DNA from: Candidatus Uhrbacteria bacterium
GTDB taxonomy: Bacteria > Patescibacteriota > Patescibacteriia > UBA9934
Assembly (NCBI GenBank): GCA_903827265.1
Contig: CAIKHN010000001.1
Location: 1-40,171, forward strand
Length of the DNA: 40,171 nt
Reading direction: 5' to 3'
The notes under the pieces are model-generated. The model had not been told where the DNA came from and made no database searches. It saw only the letters and a program-made list of their open reading frames with translations. Numbering within the stretch: the first letter of the stretch is position 1; each line of letters begins with the position of its first letter. Below are positions 28,174 through 36,200 of the stretch, one piece after another. The position numbers and the translations under genes were made by a program.

Positions 28174-29076
28174 ATGAAGTTCTCATTAAACGTTATTGGC
28201 CACTCGAAATTGTGGCTTGGGATCTCTGGAGCAATCATCGTTGCTGCGTTCATTTCGCTCTTCGCGTACGGCCTGAACTTCGGCATTGATTTTACAGGTG
28301 GAAGTTTGTTGCAGGTGAATGCACCAGCGTCGTCGGTGGAATCATTGCGCGATGTCGTAACGCAGGCTGGATTTGAGCCTGTTGTGCAGCAAGGTGAGGG
28401 CGATGCCTACTTTGTTCGCCTTGCGCCAGTGACAGAAGAACAGCACCAAACCATCTTCACTGCGGTAAAAACCATTTCTCCTGACGCAACGGAAATTCGT
28501 TTCGACACGGTTGGTCCAGTGATCGGTGGAGAACTTGAGAACGCGTCGTTAAAAGCAACGGGTCTCATGTTGCTCTTAATTACGCTGTACGTTGCGTGGG
28601 CATTCCGAAAGGTGACTCGTCCGGTTGCTTCGTGGAAATACGGCGTCGTAACAATGATTGCAGCCTTCCACGACGTGATTATTCCACTTGGTGTGTTCGC
28701 GATTCTTGGACATTACTTTGGATATCAGGTGGACATGGCGTTCGTTGCCGCAGTGCTGACGATTCTCGGATACTCCATTAACGACACCATCGTTGTGCTC
28801 GACCGCACACGCGAAAACCTTATTCGTCATCGCCACGGAGATATGTCCTTTGGCGATACGGTGAACAAGAGCGTTGTTGAAACCATCGCGCGTTCATTGA
28901 ACACAACGTTCGCGACGTTACTTCCGCTTCTCGCGGTGTTTATCGTCGGAGGCCCAACCACACGTCCATTCGTTCTTGCGCTCATTATTGGTATGCTTTC
29001 TGGAGCGTATTCCTCCATTTTCGTCGCGAGCCCGTTGCTCGTTGAATGGGAAAAATGGCGTGCGCGCAGAACGTAG
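28174..29076 (+). CDS. secF: SecF translocase subunit
   Basis: FGIDFTGGSLLQV, GYSINDTIVVLDRTREN, SLNTTFATLLPLLAVFIVGG. Confidence 0.95.
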   Translation: MKFSLNVIGHSKLWLGISGAIIVAAFISLFAYGLNFGIDFTGGSLLQVNAPASSVESLRDVVTQAGFEPVVQQGEGDAYFVRLAPVTEEQHQTIFTAVKTISPDATEIRFDTVGPVIGGELENASLKATGLMLLLITLYVAWAFRKVTRPVASWKYGVVTMIAAFHDVIIPLGVFAILGHYFGYQVDMAFVAAVLTILGYSINDTIVVLDRTRENLIRHRHGDMSFGDTVNKSVVETIARSLNTTFATLLPLLAVFIVGGPTTRPFVLALIIGMLSGAYSSIFVASPLLVEWEKWRARRT

Positions 29077-29089
29077 AATTTTCAAGAAC

Positions 29090-29122
29090 AAAACGAGCCC
29101 GAAAGAGCTCGTTTTGGTTTCA
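29090..29122 (+). terminator. Rho-independent terminator after secF
   Basis: AAAACGAGC/GCTCGTTTT stem then GGTTTC. Confidence 0.7.
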
Positions 29123-29262
29123 TCGAGAGCTGGTGACTCGGGTACATGTTTCTTCACTCGCCGCAACGATCGTCACGCCACGACGTCTCGCGCTGCTCGA
29201 CTGTGGCTGGACGACTGTGCGGTTCGTTACGAAACATGCACCCTCGTCACCGACGCTCGCGA
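29122..29262 (+). repeat. Imperfect long inverted repeat (family B full element)
   Basis: Left arm ATCGAGAGCTGGTGACTCGGGTACATGTTTC... resembles the reverse complement of the right arm ...GAAACATGCACCCTCGTCACCGACGCTCGCGAT. Confidence 0.7.
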
Positions 29263-29343
29263 TAATCACTGGATCCCTGCATACCCCCTTCGCTAAAGCT
29301 TCGGTGGGACAAGACGCGAGGATGACTGAGGTGATTGCCACCG

Positions 29344-29352
29344 TGCTATAAT
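29344..29352 (+). promoter_or_regulatory. Extended -10 promoter element TGCTATAAT
   Basis: Consensus extended -10 upstream of ORF 29372. Confidence 0.6.
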
Positions 29353-29371
29353 CAGAGGGATTTAATTGCTT

Positions 29372-30865
29372 ATGATTGGCATCGCGATCCAACTCCCAAC
29401 GCCCGTTGTGCATTACCTGAATGTCACGCCGTTTCCGCTTATCATGGCGCAAGCATTGCTCCTGATTGGATGGATCCCTATTTTTGGTGTGATTATTTGG
29501 GGATTGACGCACATCTGGATGGACTACAAGCAGGGCCTGTACAGCAAAACCCATAAATGGCAGCTTTTAGAAATTCGCATTCCGCAGGATGCAATCAACA
29601 CGCCAAAAGGCATGGAGAACTTCTTCATGAACCTTTCTGGTGTGAAATCTGGTATTACGTGGCGAGAAATGTGGCTTGTTGGTAAAGAGCAAGCGTCGTT
29701 TAGCTTCGAAATTGTGAGTAACAGTGGAAAGATTCAATTCCTTATTCGCACCATCGAAAAGTATCGCGATTTAGTCGAGGCTGCGTTATATGCACAGTAC
29801 CCCGAGGCGCAGATCACCGAAGTTCCAGACTACGTCATGGTGTTGCCAAAAGAATATCCAAATAACGAATGCGACGTGTTCGGTGGGGAATTGGCGCTTT
29901 CAAACAAAGCGTATTTCCCAATTCGGACGTTCGAAGATTTTGAACATCAGGGCGAGAAAGATTTTCGTTTCAAAGATCCTTTGCTGCCAATCATCGAAAT
30001 GATGGGAAAGATGCGCGAAGGTGAGCATTATTGGATTCAGTTTATTATTCGTCCGCCAGACGATCAGCATTGGACGAAAGAAGGCATTGCATACTTGAAC
30101 AAGATGATGGGGAAGGAAGAGAAACATAAGCCTGGGTTCTTCGATTCATTTTCAGAAAATGCGCTGTGGTTGCCAAAAGGTATCGCATCTCAACTTGTTG
30201 GATTTGGCGGCGCCGCCGACGGTCATAAGGAAGATAAGAAGGACGATTTCCGCATGTTCCGCATGACTCCGCAGGAACGGGTAATGCTGGATGCTGTTGC
30301 AGAGAAAATTTCCAAAGTTGGTTGGAAGACGAAGATCCGTTTCCTGTATGCTGGACCAAAAACAGCGTTCCGTAAGGGGTTAATGGCGAGCTCAATGAAG
30401 GGAATGTGGGCGGTTTTTGCAAACCAAAATCTCAACGGATTAAGTTTGCACGGTCCGGCGGTTCCAAAGGATGATTATTTCTGGCAAGCATGGTCGATGC
30501 CGCGAAAACAAAAGAATTTGGTGTCGCGATATCAACGTCGTAGCGGCGGCGAGGGCGGAAGCTGGCAAATGCTCAATACTACTGAATTGGCGACATTGTT
30601 TCACTTCCCGGCTGCAGACGCTCGTACGCCAGTGCTTTCTGCAACAGGTGCGCGTCGCGCTGAAGCTCCGGGCACATTAGAAATTGCGCGACCTGACGAG
30701 CCTCAACTTCAGAACTGGAAGTTGCAGAACGCCGACGCAAAGGAGGAGGAGCGTATGCAGAACCTTCCTATTGCGCCACTCAGTGTTCCAACTCCGGCGT
30801 CGCCAACCGAGCATGTCCTTCTTCCGCAAGAACCTGACGACGTTCCACCGAATCTTCCGATGTAA
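29372..30865 (+). CDS. CPR-type T4SS-associated membrane protein, partner of VirD4-like ATPase
   Basis: N-terminal hydrophobic region; immediately upstream of the VirD4-like gene; Pro-rich C-terminus. Confidence 0.55.
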   Translation: MIGIAIQLPTPVVHYLNVTPFPLIMAQALLLIGWIPIFGVIIWGLTHIWMDYKQGLYSKTHKWQLLEIRIPQDAINTPKGMENFFMNLSGVKSGITWREMWLVGKEQASFSFEIVSNSGKIQFLIRTIEKYRDLVEAALYAQYPEAQITEVPDYVMVLPKEYPNNECDVFGGELALSNKAYFPIRTFEDFEHQGEKDFRFKDPLLPIIEMMGKMREGEHYWIQFIIRPPDDQHWTKEGIAYLNKMMGKEEKHKPGFFDSFSENALWLPKGIASQLVGFGGAADGHKEDKKDDFRMFRMTPQERVMLDAVAEKISKVGWKTKIRFLYAGPKTAFRKGLMASSMKGMWAVFANQNLNGLSLHGPAVPKDDYFWQAWSMPRKQKNLVSRYQRRSGGEGGSWQMLNTTELATLFHFPAADARTPVLSATGARRAEAPGTLEIARPDEPQLQNWKLQNADAKEEERMQNLPIAPLSVPTPASPTEHVLLPQEPDDVPPNLPM

Positions 30866-30870
30866 TTGCT

Positions 30871-32763
30871 ATGCGCTACGAACACGATCACGAGAAAGAC
30901 GTTATCTATTTTGGCCAAACGAACTTCCGCAATGAAATGCGGAGGTTTGGCATTAAAACCGATGACCGTCGTCGCCACATGTACATGGTGGGAAAGACGG
31001 GTATGGGGAAGACGACGCTTCTCGAAAACATGATTCTCGCCGATATTTACGCGGGTCACGGTTGTGCGTACATCGATCCTCACGGAGATACGGTGCAAAA
31101 GATTCTCGACTACATTCCATCGTGGCGCATTAATGACGTCGTATATTTTAATCCGGGTGATGGCGATTTTCCTATCGCCTTCAACATGCTCGAGAAAACA
31201 GAAGGATGGGAAAACGTAAAAGACTACAATGCAAAAGTGATGTACAGCTTGTTGTCGATTTTTAAAAAGGTTTGGGAGAATGTGTGGAGCGCTCGCATGG
31301 AATACATTTTGCAGTACACAATTTTGGCGTTGCTCGATACTCCTGGAACAACATTGCTCGGTATCAACCGCATGTTGTCAGATAAGGAATACCGAACCGA
31401 AATCGTGCAGAACGTGAAAGATCCAATGGTTCAAGCCTTTTGGTTGAAGGAATTTGCACAATACGATGTAAAATTCGCCGCGGAAGCTTCCGCGCCAATT
31501 CAGAACAAAGTTGGTCAGTTCCTTGCATCAACCATGATGCGAAATATTGTTGCGCAATCAAAGTCGTCATTTAGCTTCCGCGAGGTGATGGACGGACAGA
31601 AAATTTTGCTCGTGAATCTTTCGAAAGGTCAGATTGGTGAAGATGCCATGCGTATTTTGGGAGGAATGTTGATTACGAAAATCTACATGTCGGCCATGGA
31701 ACGCGTGAACATTCGCGACGAGAAAGAACGACAAGATTTTTATCTGTACGTTGATGAATTCCAAAATTTCGCAACAGAATCGTTTGCTGATATTTTGTCT
31801 GAAGCTCGAAAATACCGATTGAACCTTATCATCGCGCACCAGTACATCGCACAACTTGATAGCATGACGTCTACTGCGGTCCGCGATGCCGTGTTTGGCA
31901 ACGTTGGAAGCCTGATTACGTTTCGTATCGGTGCGAAGGATGCCGAGTTCATGGAAAGTGAGTTTATGCCGCGGTTTACGCCGGAAGATCTCATCAACCT
32001 TCCAAAATACGGAATTTATTTGAAGCTCATGATTGACGGCGTGAGCAGTCAGCCGTTTTCTGCAATGACGCTTCCTCCAATCGCGCAGCGAACGGGAAGC
32101 GAGGAAAAGGTTATTGAGCAATCACGTGAGCGCTTTGGTGGAAATCGAAAGATGATTGAGGATCATGTCATGACGTGGAGTGGATTTGATCCAAACTTGA
32201 ACGTCGGTGAAGCGTTCGCAAAAGTTGCAGCAGAAAAGAAAGAAGCAAAGAAAGCCAGATTTGCTCATGAATACACTTGTGCGCGTTGCGGAAAAGTTTT
32301 CACATTGCCGGTTGAGCTTGATAAGAGCAGACCGATTTATTGCGACGATTGCCACGCGCTTATTGTGGAGGAACGAAAAAAGAAAGGAGCGTCGCCACGC
32401 CCGCCGCAAGGAAAGGTGTACGCGCCAGAACCGCCAAAAATTGCACAGAGCGAACCTATTGTTATTGTAACGCCTGGTGAAACGACGCTGACGGCATTGC
32501 CAGTGCGCCCAGAGCCTCCAGCTCCTCGACCTCAGCCTGTCGTAGCGCCTGCAGTGCCGGCGCCAGTTGTTCAGCACACAGAGGGTGAGCCGGCAAAGAA
32601 AAAACGACGACGACGCAAAAAGTCTTCAGGATTAGGAACGTCGATTCCAACGATTCCTCAAATGACCCCGTCTGTGGCAAAAGATCCCGTTGCGGCAGCA
32701 ATGTCCGTTGGTATGCGTCCAACACCTGTAGCTCCTGGCGAGCGCATTCATTTCGATTCGTAA
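30871..32763 (+). CDS. VirD4/TraG-like type IV coupling ATPase with C-terminal CxxC-x17-CxxC zinc ribbon
   Basis: MYMVGKTGMGKTTLLENM, YLYVDEFQNFATESFADILSEARKYRLNLIIAHQYIAQL; CARC-x17-CDDC; Pro-rich tail with KKKRRRRKK. Confidence 0.88.
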   Translation: MRYEHDHEKDVIYFGQTNFRNEMRRFGIKTDDRRRHMYMVGKTGMGKTTLLENMILADIYAGHGCAYIDPHGDTVQKILDYIPSWRINDVVYFNPGDGDFPIAFNMLEKTEGWENVKDYNAKVMYSLLSIFKKVWENVWSARMEYILQYTILALLDTPGTTLLGINRMLSDKEYRTEIVQNVKDPMVQAFWLKEFAQYDVKFAAEASAPIQNKVGQFLASTMMRNIVAQSKSSFSFREVMDGQKILLVNLSKGQIGEDAMRILGGMLITKIYMSAMERVNIRDEKERQDFYLYVDEFQNFATESFADILSEARKYRLNLIIAHQYIAQLDSMTSTAVRDAVFGNVGSLITFRIGAKDAEFMESEFMPRFTPEDLINLPKYGIYLKLMIDGVSSQPFSAMTLPPIAQRTGSEEKVIEQSRERFGGNRKMIEDHVMTWSGFDPNLNVGEAFAKVAAEKKEAKKARFAHEYTCARCGKVFTLPVELDKSRPIYCDDCHALIVEERKKKGASPRPPQGKVYAPEPPKIAQSEPIVIVTPGETTLTALPVRPEPPAPRPQPVVAPAVPAPVVQHTEGEPAKKKRRRRKKSSGLGTSIPTIPQMTPSVAKDPVAAAMSVGMRPTPVAPGERIHFDS

Positions 32764-32772
32764 TTGCGGTCT

Positions 32773-33546
32773 ATGGCAGTGATTTCTGCGGTCGTTCTTG
32801 GGCTTGTTGAGGGAATCACGGAGTTCCTGCCGGTTTCCTCTACTGGTCATCTTATTCTCTTCAATGAATGGTTTTCGTTCGCGCCGGAGTTCACGAAGAC
32901 GTTTGATATCGTTATTCAGTTTGGTGCGATCCTTGCAGTGGTCGCGGTATTCGCAAAACGATTCTGGCCATTGAATGGATCGAATCTTGAGTTGTGGAAA
33001 CGCGTTATCGTTTCGGTATTTCCGGCACTCGTGTTCGGTGCATTATTCGGATCGAAAATTCAGGAGGTATTGTTTAATCCAACTGTTGTGGCGTTTGCGT
33101 TGATTGTCGGCGGTGTCATTCTTCTTGCCGCTGAACAATTGCGCAGAAACGAATCGATTACCGATGTTACGAAGATCGGATACGGGAAAGCCTTCGTTAT
33201 TGGTTGTATTCAGTGTTTAGCATTCATTCCTGGAACGTCGCGATCGGCCGCGACAATTATCGGCTCTATGTTCCTTGGAACTTCGCGTTCGACGGCTGCG
33301 GAATATTCGTTCTTTCTTGCGGTACCAACGATCGCTGCGGCGTCGGTATTTTCGTTATTGAAACATCCGATTACGCTTGCCGGGAACGATGCGTTGATCC
33401 TCGGGATTGGATTCGTAGTCGCGTTTATCTCTTCGCTCGTTGTTATTCGGCTGTTCCTCCAATACATTCGGAATAAAACGTTCGCACCGTTTGCGTACTA
33501 CCGCATTGTTCTTGGCGTAATTATCCTGTTGTTCTTTGCTCGATAA
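32773..33546 (+). CDS. uppP: Undecaprenyl-diphosphatase
   Basis: GLVEGITEFLPVSSTGHLIL, CLAFIPGTSRSAATIIGSM. Confidence 0.95.
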   Translation: MAVISAVVLGLVEGITEFLPVSSTGHLILFNEWFSFAPEFTKTFDIVIQFGAILAVVAVFAKRFWPLNGSNLELWKRVIVSVFPALVFGALFGSKIQEVLFNPTVVAFALIVGGVILLAAEQLRRNESITDVTKIGYGKAFVIGCIQCLAFIPGTSRSAATIIGSMFLGTSRSTAAEYSFFLAVPTIAAASVFSLLKHPITLAGNDALILGIGFVVAFISSLVVIRLFLQYIRNKTFAPFAYYRIVLGVIILLFFAR

Positions 33547-33574
33547 CCCGTTTTCGAGTACCGTAGCCCCGAAT

Positions 33575-34435
33575 ATGTCTATACCTGTCGTTCGCGAATC
33601 CGCAGTGTGGAGCGATATCGCACTCTTGGATTCTGGAAATTTTGAAAAGTGCGAACGGTACGGCGATATTGTGATGGTTCGTCCGGAGCCACAGGCGCTA
33701 TGGAATGTCGGTGATGCTTCTGTTTGGGCATCGGCGCATCTTGCGTATAAGCGACAAGGACGCGAAGGCGAATGGACTATTCATAAAAGCGTTCCTGAAT
33801 CATGGAACGTGACGTGGGAAAATCTTACGTTCCGCATTCGTCCAACGTCGTTTAAGCACACAGGGCTTTTTCCAGAACAGGCGAGTAACTGGAAATGGAT
33901 TCGCGAGAATGTAAAGGCAGGAATGACTGTGCTGAATCTTTTTGGCTACACCGGCGGCGCAACATTGGCTGCAGCGAGTGTTGGTGCCGACGTGACGCAC
34001 TGCGATGCCAGCAAGCCAGTGGTAACGTGGGGCAAAGAAAATGCCGAACTCTCCGGGCTCGGTGCAGCGCCGATTCGGTGGATCGTCGACGACGTGCAGA
34101 AATTTGTGTCGCGTGAAATTCGTAGAGGAAATACGTACGACGTTATTATGCTCGACCCTCCGGCATTTGGTCGCGGGCCAGAGGGGGAGTTGTGGCAGTT
34201 TGAAGAACATCTTCCAGCATTGCTTGTGGATTGTGCGAAGTTGTTGAAGCCAGAATCCGGAATGCTCTTGCTCAATGCGTACTCGCTAGGATTCCCGGCG
34301 CTGGCTCTCGAGAATCTCGTTCGTACGACGATGCCGTTTGTGAAAGCGATCGCAGCGGTCGAACTCACATTGAAAGAAGAATCTCCTCGCGCATTTGAAC
34401 TTCCGACGGGAATAGTGATCCGCGCAACGTGGTAG
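33575..34435 (+). CDS. Class I SAM-dependent methyltransferase (RlmI/RlmK-like)
   Basis: VLNLFGYTGGATLAAASVGADVTHCDASKP, YDVIMLDPPAFGRG. Confidence 0.85.
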   Translation: MSIPVVRESAVWSDIALLDSGNFEKCERYGDIVMVRPEPQALWNVGDASVWASAHLAYKRQGREGEWTIHKSVPESWNVTWENLTFRIRPTSFKHTGLFPEQASNWKWIRENVKAGMTVLNLFGYTGGATLAAASVGADVTHCDASKPVVTWGKENAELSGLGAAPIRWIVDDVQKFVSREIRRGNTYDVIMLDPPAFGRGPEGELWQFEEHLPALLVDCAKLLKPESGMLLLNAYSLGFPALALENLVRTTMPFVKAIAAVELTLKEESPRAFELPTGIVIRATW

Positions 34436-34439
34436 CTTT

Positions 34440-34877
34440 ATGGATGCTATTCCACAGTTTGGGAACCCGGTAGGTGAATTTCGAGATCGACCGGGCGCGT
34501 ATGGTGTCATTTTTGATGCCGATGCCAAACTTCTCGTTGTTGTAGCAAAAGAGCGGTATCACTTGCCTGGCGGCGGTATTGATGAGGGCGAGGATCCCGA
34601 ACAGGCACTACATCGGGAAATCCGAGAGGAGACGGGATATGCTGTAGGAGCGCTTCACTTTTTTGGAAGGGCTAATCAATTCTTAGAAACAAAAGACCTG
34701 GGACCGATCAATAAGCTAGGCGTGTATTTCCTTGGGCGTAATGCCGTTGCTTCTGATCCTGATTCTGGTGAAGAGGACCATGTGGCACAATGGATTGATC
34801 CTCAAGCCTTCCTTTCTTCAACCGCTCACGAGTTTCATCGGTGGGCCGTGGCGCTGGCGCTCGAGATCGGGGATTAG
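34440..34877 (+). CDS. NUDIX hydrolase
   Basis: GGGIDEGEDPEQALHREIREETGY (Nudix box). Confidence 0.92.
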   Translation: MDAIPQFGNPVGEFRDRPGAYGVIFDADAKLLVVVAKERYHLPGGGIDEGEDPEQALHREIREETGYAVGALHFFGRANQFLETKDLGPINKLGVYFLGRNAVASDPDSGEEDHVAQWIDPQAFLSSTAHEFHRWAVALALEIGD

Positions 34878-34936
34878 TAGTACGATGTTGATAATCAATG
34901 GATCGGAATTGATCGTTTTGGTACGATCAAAGAACT

Positions 34937-35344
34937 ATGACCGATGAAGAAAAAGGGCAGATCGGTGCAATCCTCGAGATCGTGCAGCAAATGCAGGGGA
35001 ATATTTCGACGATGCAGGCCGACATTAGCGCAATTCAAGGAACGATGGCCACGAAAGACGACGTCGCCGCAGTCCGATCCGAAATGGCAACGAAAGACGG
35101 CCTTAAGAATTTCGCCACGAAAGACGACGTCGCCGCAGTCCGCGAAGATATTGAGTTTATCAAAGAAAACATGGTCACAAAGGCGGAAGCAGAGGAGACG
35201 GAATCCCGTCTCATGGGACACATCGATGGCTTTGCGCGGCAGAACCAGAAGTTCGATATCGAGTTGGTTGCGGCGCGGTCTCAGTTCAATCGGGTAGAAG
35301 AACGTGTGGAGGTTTTAGAATTGAAAGCAGGGATTGGGGCGTAA
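34937..35344 (+). CDS. Coiled-coil protein with ATKDDVAAVR repeats
   Basis: Heptad-like acidic/basic pattern; 29-nt exact direct repeat at 35048-35076 and 35114-35142. Confidence 0.65.
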   Translation: MTDEEKGQIGAILEIVQQMQGNISTMQADISAIQGTMATKDDVAAVRSEMATKDGLKNFATKDDVAAVREDIEFIKENMVTKAEAEETESRLMGHIDGFARQNQKFDIELVAARSQFNRVEERVEVLELKAGIGA

Positions 35345-35345
35345 T

Positions 35346-35921
35346 ATGAATAATGACATTGTTTTAGACATCGAAACGCAGAATACATTCGAAGAGGTGG
35401 GAGGGTATTTCACCGATAAGCTCAAGGTTTCCATTGTTGTTGCGTATTATTACGCTACAGATACGTATGAATCGTATTTGGAACACGAGCTTCCACTCAT
35501 GTTTAAGAAGCTCGAAACTGGCGGAAGAATCATCGGATACAACTCGATTGGGTTCGATATGCCAGTGCTGAATAATTATTACGCTGGCGACCTTTTGAAA
35601 TTGCCACAGCTCGATATTTTGAAGGAGATCGAGAAGTCGCTCGGGTACCGTATTAAGCTCGACGATGTTGCCGCGGCAACGATCGGCGCGCGCAAATCGA
35701 GCCATGGATTGCAGGCCGTTGCCTGGTGGAAAGAAGGGAAAATCGAAGAAATTCGCGAGTACTGTCAGCAGGACGTGAAGGTGACGAAAGAAGTGTACGA
35801 ATTCGGCTTGAAAAATGGGTACGTGTTGTTTGACGATCGTTCCGGTGAGCGTCGCTTGATCCCAGTAAATTTCACCCCTGTCCCAGAAAAAACCGTCGTG
35901 AATTTGACGATGGGATTTTAG
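35346..35921 (+). CDS. RNase H-fold DEDDy 3'-5' exonuclease-like protein
   Basis: VLDIET, IIGYNSIGFDMPVL, REYCQQDVKVT. Confidence 0.8.
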   Translation: MNNDIVLDIETQNTFEEVGGYFTDKLKVSIVVAYYYATDTYESYLEHELPLMFKKLETGGRIIGYNSIGFDMPVLNNYYAGDLLKLPQLDILKEIEKSLGYRIKLDDVAAATIGARKSSHGLQAVAWWKEGKIEEIREYCQQDVKVTKEVYEFGLKNGYVLFDDRSGERRLIPVNFTPVPEKTVVNLTMGF

Positions 35922-35952
35922 AGAGTTATCCCCGTGGATATGTTCTCTTGAC

Positions 35953-35985
35953 CACGCTCCGAGCTTCCTCGGAGCGTGTTTTTTC
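35953..35985 (+). terminator. Rho-independent terminator
   Basis: CACGCTCCGAG-cttc-CTCGGAGCGTG-TTTTTTC. Confidence 0.9.
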
Positions 35986-36055
35986 TTGATATTTTTCACA
36001 CACAAAATTCGCAAGAGCGTTATCCACTTTTTTGCTCCGGCGCGTATCCGCGGAT

Positions 36056-36101
36056 CACTAGATGTAGTGCTATACTCGCAAATGCACCACAAGCGATTGT
36101 G
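36056..36101 (+). promoter_or_regulatory. Putative tandem NrdR boxes around extended -10 (TGCTATACT, 36068-36076)
   Basis: CACTAgatgTAGTG (36056-36069) and CACAAgcgaTTGTG (36088-36101), start-to-start 32 bp; resemble NrdR consensus acaCwAtATaTwGtgt. Confidence 0.6.
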
Positions 36102-36124
36102 TTGCGTCGTCGATAGGAGGAATC

Positions 36125-36152
36125 TCCCAGATTCTTCTTCTGGGATTTTTTT
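36125..36152 (+). terminator. Intrinsic terminator-like hairpin in nrdJ leader (possible attenuator)
   Basis: TCCCAGA-ttcttct-TCTGGGA followed by TTTTTTT; upstream overlapping GGAG-gaat-CTCC. Confidence 0.6.
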
Positions 36153-36200
36153 GTCCCAAATCAACGCTCTCATTTATTTATTTGCTAGACCTCGAGATGT

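Noticed and set aside
35364-36173. 269-aa minus-strand ORF
   Set aside because: Antisense to the DEDD exonuclease and spans a clear terminator and the nrdJ regulatory region
36083-36200. Cobalamin riboswitch in the nrdJ leader
   Set aside because: No B12-box-like sequence recognised and the leader is too short for a classical AdoCbl riboswitch; retained only as a generic attenuator candidate
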